Assembly (NCBI GenBank): GCA_007922225.1
Contig: ML680053.1
Location: 8,168,217-8,232,216, forward strand
Source: Emydura subglobosa
Lineage: Eukaryota > Chordata > Testudines > Chelidae
DNA length: 64,000 nucleotides
Direction of reading: 5' to 3'
The position numbers and the translations under genes were made by a program. Of this stretch, positions 54,230-64,000 are shown piece by piece; position 1 is the stretch's first letter; each line of letters begins with the position of its first letter. The notes under the pieces are model-generated. The model was not told the DNA's origin, ran no database searches, and saw nothing but the letters and a program-made list of their open reading frames with translations.

Positions 54230-56140
54230 GCCAATATAACTCCATCAGGAGCTCATTAATGACCTGAAAAATAAAAAGGAGTTCTACAAAATGTGGAAAC
54301 ATGGACAATTTACTAAAGAGAAGTATGAAAGCAAAAACATGCGGGGTCAAAATCAGAAAGGCTAAGGCACCAAATGAGGCACCTAACAAGGGACATAAAA
54401 GGCAATAAGAAGAGGATCTTTAAATGATTAGGAGCAAGATAAAGGGAAGTGTAGATCCTCCACTTAGCAAAGAAGGAGAACTAATAACTGGTGCCATCAA
54501 GAAGGTGGAGAGGGAAGAAGTATGGCTATTTTGTGTCAGTCTTCATTAAAAAGGTGAACAGTGACCAGATACTCAACGCAATTAATACTAACAACAAGAG
54601 GGAAGAAACAAAAGCCAAAATAGGGAAAGAAGAGATTAAAGCAGATTTAGATAAATTAGACTATTCGAATCGGCAGGGTTTGATGAAATTCATCCTAGGG
54701 TACTTAAGGAACTAGCTGAAGCAATGCTGAAACCACTAGCAATTACCTCTGAGAACTGATGAATGACAGATGTGGTTCCAGAGGATTGCAGAAGGGCAAA
54801 CATAGTATCTATCTTTAAAAAGGAGGAAAAAGAGGACCTGAGGAATTATAGAACCATCAATCTAACTTTGTTACTTGCAAAGATATTGGAACATATTATT
54901 CAACAATCAATTGGTGAGCACTTAAAGGATAACAGTGTTGTAAGGAATAGCCAGCATGGATTTGTCAAGAACAAGTCATGCCAACCCAACCTAATTTTCC
55001 TTTTTGATAGGGTTACTTGCCTAGTGGATATGGGGAAGCAGAAAGGTGATATATCTTGACTTTAGTAGGGCTTTTGACACAATCCTACATGACATTTACA
55101 TAGGAAAATGTGGTCTAGATTAAATTACTATAAAGTGGATTGACAATGGATTGAAAGACCATACTCAAAGACTAGTCAAACTGGGGAGAAGTATCTACTT
55201 GGGTCACACAGGGGTTAGTCCTGGGTCTACTACTATTCAATATTTTCATTAATAACTTGGATAATGGAATGGACAATACACTTATACAATTTATGGATTA
55301 CACCAAGATAGGAGGGATTGCAGGAATTTTGGGGGACAGGATTAGGTTTCAAAATGACCTTGGAGAATTGATCTGAAATCAACAAGATGAATTTCAATAA
55401 AGACAAGTGCAAAGTATTACATTTAGGAAGAACAAATCAAAGGCACAAAATGGGGAATGACTGGCTAGGTGGTAGCACTGCAGAAAAGCTTCTAGGGGTT
55501 ACAGTGGATCATAAATTGAATAGGCGCCAACAATGTGCTGCAGTTGAGGAAAAAGCTACTATCATTCCTGGGTGTATTAACAGGAGAGTTTTATGTCAGG
55601 AGGTAACGTCCCACTCTACTTGGCACCAGTAAGGCCTCATCTGGAGTACTGTGTCCAGTCCTGGGTATCACACAATAGCAAAGATGTGCACAAATTGGAG
55701 AGAGTCCAGTGGAAAGCAACAAAAAAAATGTTAAAAAGTTTAGAAAACCTGATCAATAAGGAAAGATTAAAAAACTGAACAATTGATAACCATCCTCTTT
55801 ATAACTGCCCTTAACATATTTCAAGACTGTTATCGAGTCCCTCTATAGTCTTCTTTTATCAAGACTGAACATTCCCAATGTCCATTGAAGGTAAGACAAG
55901 AAGTAATGTCTGTAGCAAGGGAGATTTAGGTTCGATATTAAGAAAAACTTTCTAACTATAAGGGTAGTTAAGCCCTGAAATAAGCTTCCAAGTGAGGTGG
56001 TGGAATCCCCATTTAAAAACATGTTGGACAAACCTCTTTCAGGGATGGTCTCGGTTTACTTCCTCCTGTCTCAGACCAGAAGGCTGAACATGTTGACTTC
56101 TCAAGGTCCTTTTCAGCCCTACATTTCTATTCTATGAAAA
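54230..56140 (+). mobile_element. CR1 LINE, older subfamily, sense, RT mostly present
   Basis: Readable pieces in order: linker and N-terminal RT (54491-54715: KAKIGKEEIKADLDKLDYSN). Then 54763-55059: CRRANIVSIFKKEEKEDLRN, followed by NSQHGFVKNKSCQPNL. An FSRAFDTILHD-like motif A follows in another frame near 55060. C-terminal region at 55387-55632: MNFNKDKCKVLHLGRTNQ, then HKLNRRQQCAAV, continuing at 55593-55778 ([16 protein letters not shown]). The 3' end is near 56140 (TTTCTATTCTATGAAAAG). Many frameshifts and stops; endonuclease absent. Confidence 0.92.
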
Positions 56141-56981
56141 GTTGATAGGCATGAATAATTCCTTCCACTGCAAAAATTACCGGGTGAAATTCCATGTCCT
56201 GGGTTATCCAAGAGTTCAGGCTAGATGCTGGGCCTTTCTGGCATTAAAAATCTACAAATTTATAATTAAACAAAGTGGAATTAAACCAGGACAATCAGCT
56301 GTAATCTTGAGACAAGTTTCATGGGAACTTTATCATTTAAGAAGTCACACCACCTCCAGAAACAGATTAGAAGTCTAGGATAACTGCTCTCTACCACCAC
56401 CTGGGAGATTTGGTTGAATACTGACTTATAATGAAGAATCTCATCTACTGAAATCCCCATAACATTTTATGCAGCAACTGAGATTTTCTTGCATGGCTTT
56501 GTTGCAAGTATTTTCGTAGATCAAGTGTGCCTATCTTTTGGGCTCTGATGGGATCTCAGATTAAGGTGGTCGATTATAAACTTCATCGTATGCTGTCTCT
56601 GTATCTTGGAACCTAAGTGGTACACACTGAGGTCTAACCCTGAATGTAAGGGCAGACTTTTAGATAAAAGCATTAGCCTGAAAGCATCCAGCACTGACAG
56701 GCATAAGAGTATGCAGAAGTTAAAGAAAAACTGATGTAAAGCCAAAAGGATGTGCAGAAAAGAGGAGACATAAGATGCTGTCAAAAAAAAAAAAAAAAGA
56801 AAAAAAGAAAACCACAGTGCAGAAAATCTCTTTTAGGGCCAGTTCCTGCACAAGTGTTTCAGTGGGAGTTTTGCCATTGACTTCAATAGGAGCTGGATAG
56901 AGTCCTCCCTACCATCTGTTCTATAGGAGTCCAAGGCCAATGGATGTTACTTGCTGAAACCTTGCCCAGATATTCACTCAC
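56141..56981. other. Unassigned, with A-run and a short fold-back
   Basis: A-rich run at 56780-56809. 56833-56905 (GGGCCAGTTCCTGCACAAG with GCCATTGACTTCAATAGG) is half of a fold-back. No coding evidence. Confidence 0.45.
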
Positions 56982-57270
56982 AGGGTATGTCTACACAGCA
57001 AGCAGGATCCCACAGCAGCAAGTCTTAGAGTTTGGGTTTACACTTAGGTCCAGGGGGCTCTTGCTGCAGCGCTAAAAATAGCTGTGTAGACATTTGTGGT
57101 TGGGCTGGAGTTTAGGCTCTAAAGCCTAGGGAAGGGCTGGGTTTCAGCCAGAACCCAAACATACACAGCTATTTTTAGCACTATAGCACAAGTCCTGTGA
57201 GCCAGAGTCTGCAGACCTGGGCCCTGAGACTTGCTGCCATGGGATTCTGCTCACTATGTAGGCATACCCT
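56982..57270. mobile_element. MITE-like element, 289 bp, 31-bp inverted ends
   Basis: The left end AGGGTATGTCTACACAGCAA and the right end CACTATGTAGGCATACCCT are inverted over about 31 bp. A second inner inverted pair (GCGCTAAAAATAGCTGTGTA with TACACAGCTATTTTTAGCAC) makes almost the whole element foldable. No transposase. Confidence 0.85.
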
Positions 57271-58900
57271 AAGAAACACCCAGAAGTAGCACTGTATTGA
57301 CTTCTATATGTGAATGAATATAAAAAGGAGCAATTAAAGTTAGATCACCTCAGGTCTTTGAAACCTCAAAGGTCTTTCTTGAGCCAGGGTGGCTGGGGTG
57401 GCTCAGAAAGCATCAATTCCTTGTCTTCATTTGGATCCGAGCAATTCTCAGCGGCTGTAGAAGGTTTTTTGAAAACATGGTGTCTGGGAAGTACCCTGCA
57501 GCAAGAATGTAGTAGGGTAATAATTAGACGTAGGCAGAAAAGAACGCTTGAGAGCTAAGCATCCCTGGACTTGCGGAAACCCAGTTCTGGTCCTGAGCAT
57601 CAGCAAATGGAGCCCATCTCAATAGTACACCAAACCAAAATTCTGGATTTCAGTTCTCTCAAGCTTCAGGAAAGTTTGAGTACAGAGCTCGAGAAGCACT
57701 GTGTCTCAGGTATATTTTTATAATTTTTTACAATTTTTACAATTACATCAATTGGTAACAAAACTCTCTTTTTAAATTGTATTGGATACATAGGGCAGAA
57801 ATGAAAGTAATTTCATGTAACAAGGCACAAAACAGTGAAAAAGATTTCTCAAATAAGTTGAGAGTTACTCCTCATGGAACACTCTGCTTGCAGACCTCCT
57901 ACCTGGAAGGGCATCAGGAAGTGGTTAAATGCATTATTATGAGTCAGCAGTATTTTCCTATGTTAAAATAAAACATTTCAGAATGGTACGTTCTAGTGCA
58001 CAGTGCCTTTGTGATATTTTTCTTTGTGGCCCAGATATGTATGTTTATTTTTAAAGGCAATAAATATATAAATACTATCCACGTTTACTTTTCTCTCCAT
58101 TGGAATGGTAATGTTGTTGGAGGACACCAATAAAAATGTGTACTCGTACTATCGCACACATGTAAAAAGTAATTTAATCAAGCAGATACAGCAATATTAT
58201 TAATGGTCCGTATAATATAAAGAGATCCTTAAGTAATGTGCATTGTCTAATTCATTCACATGCCTCTTAAACACTGAGACTCCATTGCCTACTGAAACTC
58301 CGTAGGGAGAGGACAATGTATGGTCAATTAGGAGCAATATTAGCAGTCCAAGGCAAGATCCTGCAACCATTATTATTAATTATTTTTCATGATGTTGCTT
58401 TTTATTGAAGTCGTAGCTATAAATCTTCTACAAATCAGGCTCATAATGTACATTCAAAAATACACTCAGCTCATGCAGTCATCATGGAATCTAAAGTTTT
58501 TTGTCATAATGCCCATGTTCTGTATTTGTCAAATGGAACTTAATTTTTTTTTTAAATCACTGTATCAAATAACAAATCACAGCCTCTATAAAAATTAAAA
58601 TTGAAAAATAACATATCCCATATCATGATACTAAGTAGTGGTACTGTGTACACCATGAAACTATCATACTACTCGCAAGTAATTTGCCATTATACTCAAT
58701 AAACACTCAACTTTTTAAAATAGTGAACTAAGATGAGTCCCACTTCAGTTAATATAACTCATCTGTCCATTTCTTTCTTCTTCTGCAGAACTTGCAAAGG
58801 TTCTGCCACATCATTTAAGAAAGAGGTCCAAACATCAATTAAAGTTCTTTTTGGTTATGGAATGAATAGGTCCAATGTCCAAACTGATTGCCTTCTATGT
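57271..58900. other. No recognisable gene or repeat
   Basis: AT-rich unique sequence; the 82-codon frame at 57310-57558 lacks family resemblance. Confidence 0.45.
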
Positions 58901-58903
58901 TGA

Positions 58904-59195
58904 GATGACTGGCTCTGTGGATGCAGGGAAAGTGGTGGACATGATATATCTTGACCTTGGGGGAGGTCTAGGTTGGATATTAGGAAAAACTTTTCCACTA
59001 GGAGGGTAGTAAAGCCCTGGAATAGGTTATCTAGGGGGGTTGTGGAATCTCCATCCTTAGAGTTTTTTAAGGACTGGCTTGCTAAAGCCCTGGCTGGGAT
59101 GATTTAGTTGGGGTTGGTCCTGATTATAGCAGAGGGGTGGACTAGATGGCCTCCTGAGGTCCCTTCCAACCCTAACCTATGATTCCATGAATGTT
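58904..59195 (+). mobile_element. CR1 LINE with internal deletion
   Basis: 58904-58958 (GATGCAGGGAAAGTGGTGGA, then ATGATATATCTTGACCTT) matches the RT segment just before and into motif A. At about 58959 the sequence jumps to the C-terminal/3' UTR part (GGTTGGATATTAGGAAAAAC). It ends at GGCCTCCTGAGGTCCCTTCC and ATGATTCCATGA. Roughly 1.5 kb of a normal CR1 is missing between the two parts. Confidence 0.85.
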
Positions 59196-59759
59196 CCATA
59201 TCCACTGTGTCATGTGCTGTGTAACCAGCCATTATGATTCAGACTTCCAAACTCTAACTTTAAAATGTCTCCCTGCTATAAAGATGCTTGACAGAACAAA
59301 TAGACGCTCTCCATGCAACAGAGAGATCACAGATTAAAAGTGGATAAAAGATGTAATTAGCCCTGCAGAGGCAGTACATCTGTGGCAGAGATATTGTCTG
59401 GCACATCATCAAATTTTTGGCTTAATTGGTGATGAGCAAAAGAGCTCCAACCAGTGGCCCTGAGTGCCCGTGTCAAGATCCTGACAGTTCTCCCCTCTAG
59501 GCTTGGCCAGCTGTGCAGGCAACTGTAGTAGAGTTGGGGGAATTGACCCAGTCCAGTCCTGATTCCTCCCTTTGGATAGATTAGTACCTCTGTCAAAATT
59601 AGTCCCAAAAAGTTCTTATTCTCAGCGGAGCTCAAGGGCTCAGTTGTTCCCAGCACCTCCTCATACAGGTTGTAAGAGAAATAGGAAAAGTTCCTTATGC
59701 CTCTCTCCATTCTTGTGTATCTGTTCAGGGCTAGGCACAATCTGGATCATTTTTAAAAA
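59196..59759. other. Unassigned
   Basis: A 127-codon minus-strand frame (59357-59740) is the longest here, but shows no recognisable domain, and an opposite-strand frame overlaps it. No support for a gene. Confidence 0.4.
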
Positions 59760-59764
59760 GGGAG

Positions 59765-59985
59765 TGGGGTGTAGTATTGGGAGAAAAACAGGACTCCTTA
59801 GCTCTCCTATGTGACTTCAAACAAACGACTTAAATCCATCATGCTTCAATTTCCCCATCTATAAAATGGGTTGAAACTTTACCGCACAGAAACATTGTGA
59901 GAATCAGTGAGTGATTGTAGTACATTAATATCCTTGGATAAAAGGTGGTATAGATATTTAAAGTATTATTAACATACCATTTTTC
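59765..59985 (+). mobile_element. SINE with MIR-like core, partial
   Basis: Partial head (AACAGGACTCCTTAGCTCTC), core TCAATTTCCCCATCTATAAA and ATGGGTTGAAACTTTACC, then tail CATTGTGAGAATCAGTGAG. Confidence 0.75.
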
Positions 59986-60984
59986 TTTTATGTCTCTCCC
60001 CCGTCCCCCTTCCACTGTGTCTGCTGCTGTTCTGTATTTTCCTCATCAGAGGAGATTCTGGATTCCATGAAGAAATCTTTCCCCACAGCTGACAACTCCT
60101 AAATGTGGAATGTTTTATTTATTTGTTTATTTGTCTGCTTGGGCAGAATGCTTCTGATGGAAAGCATCCTCTCCTTAACGGAGCAGCTCTGTTTTTAGTA
60201 TCTTTATTATGCTAGAAATGTGGGCTTGAAAAGAGCTGCCACTGGGCTGATTAAATTGCCTGGGATAGTGTTAAAATGTGCAACAAGCTGATTAGGCCAG
60301 TCAGTGTCAATGACAGAGCAAGAGCAAAAGATTTAGCATCAGAGGAATTGCAAGGTTTATCTGGGAAAAGTCAAACACTCAGCCTTATTTGCTTTAATGT
60401 AGCAAATATTTTCTCCTAACACTGCCACTTGTAACACACATTCCAGGCTGCAGTAAAGGCACAGATGTGTATCTTTTTCATGACACACTTCAGCTTCATT
60501 ATCACTGACTGTAGGATCCCAGATTTTCTGCTAGGGTTGAGACAAGGCTACTGCAGAGAAAACCAACAGAATGCTAGGCTGCGTTAGCAAACGAATAACT
60601 TGTGCAATTGTCACAGAGGGGGTTCTCCCTTCACAGAGATGGGAGCAGCCTATACCAAGACAAAGACAACAAACCCAAAGTCTTCCCTAGTGTAGGGTGT
60701 AATAAGCTGTACAGCAACGATAAGTAAAGCCTTCTCTCTGCTACAGTGTAAACAGCCCAGATATATGCCCATTTCTCTGAAGGGTTTACCCCCAAGTCTT
60801 TTAGAATAAACTTCTAGAAACCAAGCAGGCACATAACCTCTCTCAGCCCACTCTCTCCATTGCCACTGATTGCTTGTTTGTTCTATCTCCAGCAGTTGAG
60901 CCTGACACTTTATTATTCCCAGCTACTCGTGTTCCATTGCACACCCATTAACTCTTCTTTGCAGAGCCCAGGGGTTTAAACTAC
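59986..60984. other. Repeat-free stretch, possibly constrained
   Basis: No repeat or coding signature. 60190-60420 is unusually even in composition, with homeodomain-like words (CTGATTAAATTGCC, AAGCTGATTAGGCC). It could be a conserved non-coding element; this is only an impression. Confidence 0.3.
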
Positions 60985-61206
60985 AGCATAGCAGATTTAG
61001 ATTAAATCTCAGGAAAGACTTCCTAATTGTAAGAAGAGTAGGACAATGGAACAGACTGCCTAGGGAGGGCGTGGAAGCTCCTTCACAGGTGGTTTTCAAA
61101 AGGAGGCTGGATAGCCATCTGTCTTGGATGGTTTAGACATAACAAATCTTGCCTCTTGGAAGGCTGTTGGACTAGATGACCCTTACAGTCCCTATGATTC
61201 TATGAT
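60985..61206 (+). mobile_element. CR1 LINE 3' end
   Basis: AGATTTAGATTAAATCTCAG, GGAACAGACTGCCTAGGGAG and GGACTAGATGACCCTTACAG, ending CCTATGATTCTATGATT with two copies of the terminal ATTCTATG-like repeat. Confidence 0.9.
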
Positions 61207-62739
61207 TAGGAAATGGAGTGTTGTGCTGGGACTTGCCAGGTGATTCCTAGGCCTGCTGGATAGTACACTCAGTTACACTCCTAAAACAATGGGTAAGCCC
61301 CAAACACACACATCCTGCTCTGCTATGGAACTGCTGGTCTGGGAAACGAAAGCAGCACTGCCGCTCTCTTTTTCAGAACATTTCTGCACTCAGAAGCGGG
61401 AGGACTGCAGTGCTGGGTACCAGTTGAAAATGCTGGGATTGATCACAGTTTGCAGTGACCAGAAGTGTCGTGGTTAGTGACCAGAATGAAGGGAGACCGT
61501 AGCTGTGCTGTGTTGGGTAAACTGGTTATGTGTAAAGACAAAGTGTTAAGTGACAGAAGTCAGTACTACTTTCACGTGCATTGAAACTTACAGTTAACAC
61601 ATTCAGTGCCTTTCAGCACATATCCTCACTTAACTTTACACACACACACATTGCGTGATTATTGCACGGTCATAGAATTTATCCAAATTTACTGATGATC
61701 ATCATATACATCTTTTTATTTTACAGTAATCTCCCCGTGAAGGCTCTGTGATGGATCATGCTTTTTTGTTATTTCAAAAAGGAACTCAGATGTACCACTT
61801 GCTTTTTCTTTTTTTTAAAAATCTTCCATTGTTTCTGTCTACTGTTTTTTTCTTAAATGTCAACAACATGGAAAAGACAAAAGTTCGGAGGCAAAGAAGA
61901 TGGGGGCAGATTGTTCCATTAGTTTCCTTTTTTGAAATCTTTCCCACACAACCTGTCAGCAGCAACTGAACTTAGGGGAAAATTGGGTTTTCTTATTCTT
62001 TTTTAAAATGTAGATCAAGCAGAATTGTCAAAACGTTCTCACTTCTGTCAAATATCATGATCCATTCTCTTGTTCCTAGAAATGTTCAAGAACCACATCT
62101 TTTGCCACACATAATGCAACAATGCCCCTTTGTCCGTAAGTGTGGTTCTGTGACTCCTTAAGAGATATGGCTAGAATTCAGTATTATTCATGCTGCTTAA
62201 GAAGTGTGCATGATGCCTTACAAATGTTTATTGGATGGCAGATCCCCACTCAAAGAAATTTGCAATGGACGGTATGAAGATATTGTGCAAAGTAATCACA
62301 GCAAATCTGACATCTAATGTTGCCCACGCAAACCAAATAGCCAGTGATTGTAACTTTCACAATGAATGTACTGTGCCTACATGTTTTTTTTTTAAATTGT
62401 TATACTGTCACATGGCGATAGGATTAAATATTTAATTTATATTGACAAGAAATAAAAATGCAAGGAATTATTGACTTCTATTACCATTGCACCTAAAGAT
62501 TCCAATCGCAATCAGGATCCCCTCACACTCGGCACCGTACAAACACAAAGTGAATGACAATATGCAACCTTGTCACAGGATGTGCTCCATTCCTGCCTTC
62601 TAGCATCACAGAAACCACTCCGATTTCACCAGTTGTGTACCACACCATCTTGTTAATGTATGGCTCCTCATACCGCCACCTTGACAGTACTGTGCATCAA
62701 TGCTGTTTACAATGCCCCGTGCTTTCAATCCTTTCCTCA
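61207..62739. other. No recognisable gene or repeat
   Basis: Unique sequence, with a (CA)n run near 61635-61650. No coding evidence. Confidence 0.5.
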
Positions 62740-63010
62740 AGGCCTGAGAGGGGCAGAGGTCTCCCTTCTCTGAGACTGGGCTCACTTAGGCCTGTTCCTG
62801 CTCTCTCTCTCTCTCTCCGCCACGCCTATCCCTGCCCATCAATCTTGAGTTCATGCGCTAATTGGCTTGTTAGCTCGGCCAGCCACCCTCTACCTGATTA
62901 GATAATTAACTTCAATTTCCCCAGTCAGCCTTTTCCAGGGGAACCTATTGGGACCTTAGCGATCAGCATGCAGGCTCACCTGTTAATTTGCTGCATTCTG
63001 TGACAGACCC
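62740..63010. other. Repeat-free stretch with homeodomain-like sites
   Basis: After a (CT)n run (about 62801-62818) the sequence has GCGCTAATTGGCTTG, CTGATTAGATAATTAACTTC and CTGTTAATTTGCTGC. Clustered TAAT/ATTA cores in mixed-composition sequence are seen in enhancers, but no comparison was possible. Confidence 0.3.
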
Positions 63011-63054
63011 CAAGAATTAAAATAGAAACAGACGGGACAGACAAAGGATGGGAG

Positions 63055-63165
63055 AAGAAACAGTCAAAGAGAGATGAAATGACTTACCCAAGGCCACAGA
63101 GCAGGTTAGTTTTAAAGCCAGAACTAGAACCCATGTCTCCTGAGCCCCCGACCAGTCACTATTCA
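63055..63165 (-). mobile_element. MIR-like SINE, antisense
   Basis: GAAATGACTTACCCAAGGCC followed by ACAGAGCAGGTTAG and GAACTAGAACCCATGTCTCC match the core and head in reverse orientation. Confidence 0.75.
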
Positions 63166-63604
63166 TTATGTATATACAATATCCCATAAGCCACAACTAA
63201 CATTGGTGCCATTGTATAATATACATAAGTAGAGGAGAGATAAGGTACATACCTAGCTGTTACTGCAAAGTTATCTATAATTATACTTTAAATCCTAATA
63301 ATATTCATTTATGATTGATATTAAGTCTTCCATTGCCATTGCCATAACTCTGGTGTTTTGCAACTTTCTTTCTTTAGTGAATATATAATTCATTTAAAAT
63401 GCTACATTTATAGCCCTAGAGTAAGGTCGCTCTGATCCATTTAGCATTTTGTTTACACTGAGATTTAATTGCCCTTATCCTTGTATAATGTCAATGGTAA
63501 ACACTGGAACGGAAATTAAATTAAATGTGATGGAATAGTCTAGTAACAAAAACATGAGTGAATAGACGTAATGCGTGAAATTGACCAAAATGAACCTTTG
63601 AGTA
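63166..63604. other. No recognisable gene or repeat
   Basis: AT-rich unique sequence. Confidence 0.5.
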
Positions 63605-64000
63605 GAATATAAGAAAGACTTCCCAGCAGGCCAGCCGACAAGGGGTGGGGGGAAAGGTGGAGGCAAAGGAAGCAATTACCCAGGGGCTCAACATTTAAAA
63701 GGGCCTGGGCAGATGGGAGGATAGATACATATCCTCTTCTCCTCCACACACACCCTTCTCCTGAGGCCTCTGCCACTCGTGCTCTCCACCCCTCCCTGAG
63801 CTGAGCTTATTTATTATGTGCCATGCAGGTTCCCGGGCAGCTGAGGAGGTAGTATTTGCTACTCAGCTTCCCAGGTTCATCAGTAATCTCCTTGGGGAGT
63901 CCAAGGGACCCAGGAAGCTGAGTAGCAGATATCGTCTCCTCAGTCAACCAGGAACCTGCATGGCACGTAATAAAATAAGTAAAAACGTCTGGCAGAAGCC
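63605..64000. mobile_element. Dispersed repeat containing a 70-bp-arm hairpin
   Basis: 63620-63715 (CAGCCGACAAGGGGTGGGGG, then TTAAAAGGGCCTGGGCAG) resembles a repeat that I associate with reptile genomes. 63807-63875 and 63910-63979 are inverted copies (TGCCATGCAGGTTCC against GGAACCTGCATGGCA) around a 34-base spacer. The element may continue beyond the window. Confidence 0.65.

Noticed and set aside
53839..54234. 131-codon minus-strand frame upstream of a CR1
   Set aside because: Other frames on both strands are also open across it, so openness is not informative; no motif recognised.
59357..59740. 127-codon minus-strand open frame
   Set aside because: No recognisable domain, an opposite-strand frame overlaps it, and no splice, promoter or repeat homology supports it.

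Overview
This is vertebrate nuclear DNA with no host gene that I can support. No open reading frame in the window looks like a host exon. Every recognisable protein signature belongs to a retroelement, and several of those are broken by frameshifts or stops. The dominant repeats are CR1 LINEs of several ages, including copies ending in the typical ATTCTATGA-like 3' repeat. With them are tRNA-derived SINEs that have a MIR-like core, many short fold-back elements and LTR fragments. This mix fits a sauropsid genome, most likely a turtle, with a crocodilian as the alternative. The window is probably intergenic or a large intron.

Layout. 1-1.56 kb and 7.78-8.51 kb hold two related GC-rich repeat copies containing an acidic ELP-rich reading frame; the first also has a TATA/CCAAT promoter. 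2.57-2.84 kb is a SINE and 3.05-3.95 kb an LTR-like segment. 4.55-7.17 kb has a large palindrome followed by an old sense CR1. That CR1 is interrupted by two tiny inserts that carry hammerhead-ribozyme motifs and are flanked by target-site duplications. 8.8-13.6 kb is mostly unique, with a SINE, a MITE and an AT-rich island. 13.65-18.1 kb holds an antisense CR1, a fold-back repeat, an LTR-like piece, an RTE-like LINE 3' end and a CR1 3' end. 20-31.3 kb has SINEs (one split by a MITE), palindromes, several CR1 pieces and a second MITE. 31.4-37 kb is mostly unique.

37.05-38.4 kb contains an antisense retroviral-type LTR with a leader, then two tRNA-like SINE units. 40.2-43.06 kb is the best CR1 copy (antisense; endonuclease, RT and C-terminal parts readable, but frameshifted). 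43-52 kb is mainly unique DNA with small repeats. 52.6-53.6 kb has a 120-bp direct duplication next to a third hammerhead-bearing element. 54.2-56.1 kb is an older sense CR1. 56.98-57.27 kb is a MITE. 57.3-64 kb has CR1 3' ends, SINEs, some unique stretches that look constrained, and a 173-bp hairpin at the right edge.

The most interesting signal is the set of 80-120 bp inserts that carry a hammerhead core (CTGANGA, stem II, GAAA) with an AGCT palindrome where stem III should be. They look like mobile, possibly dimer-acting ribozyme retroelements of the Penelope/retrozyme kind. Assignments to repeat families rest on recognition by eye; no database search was run.
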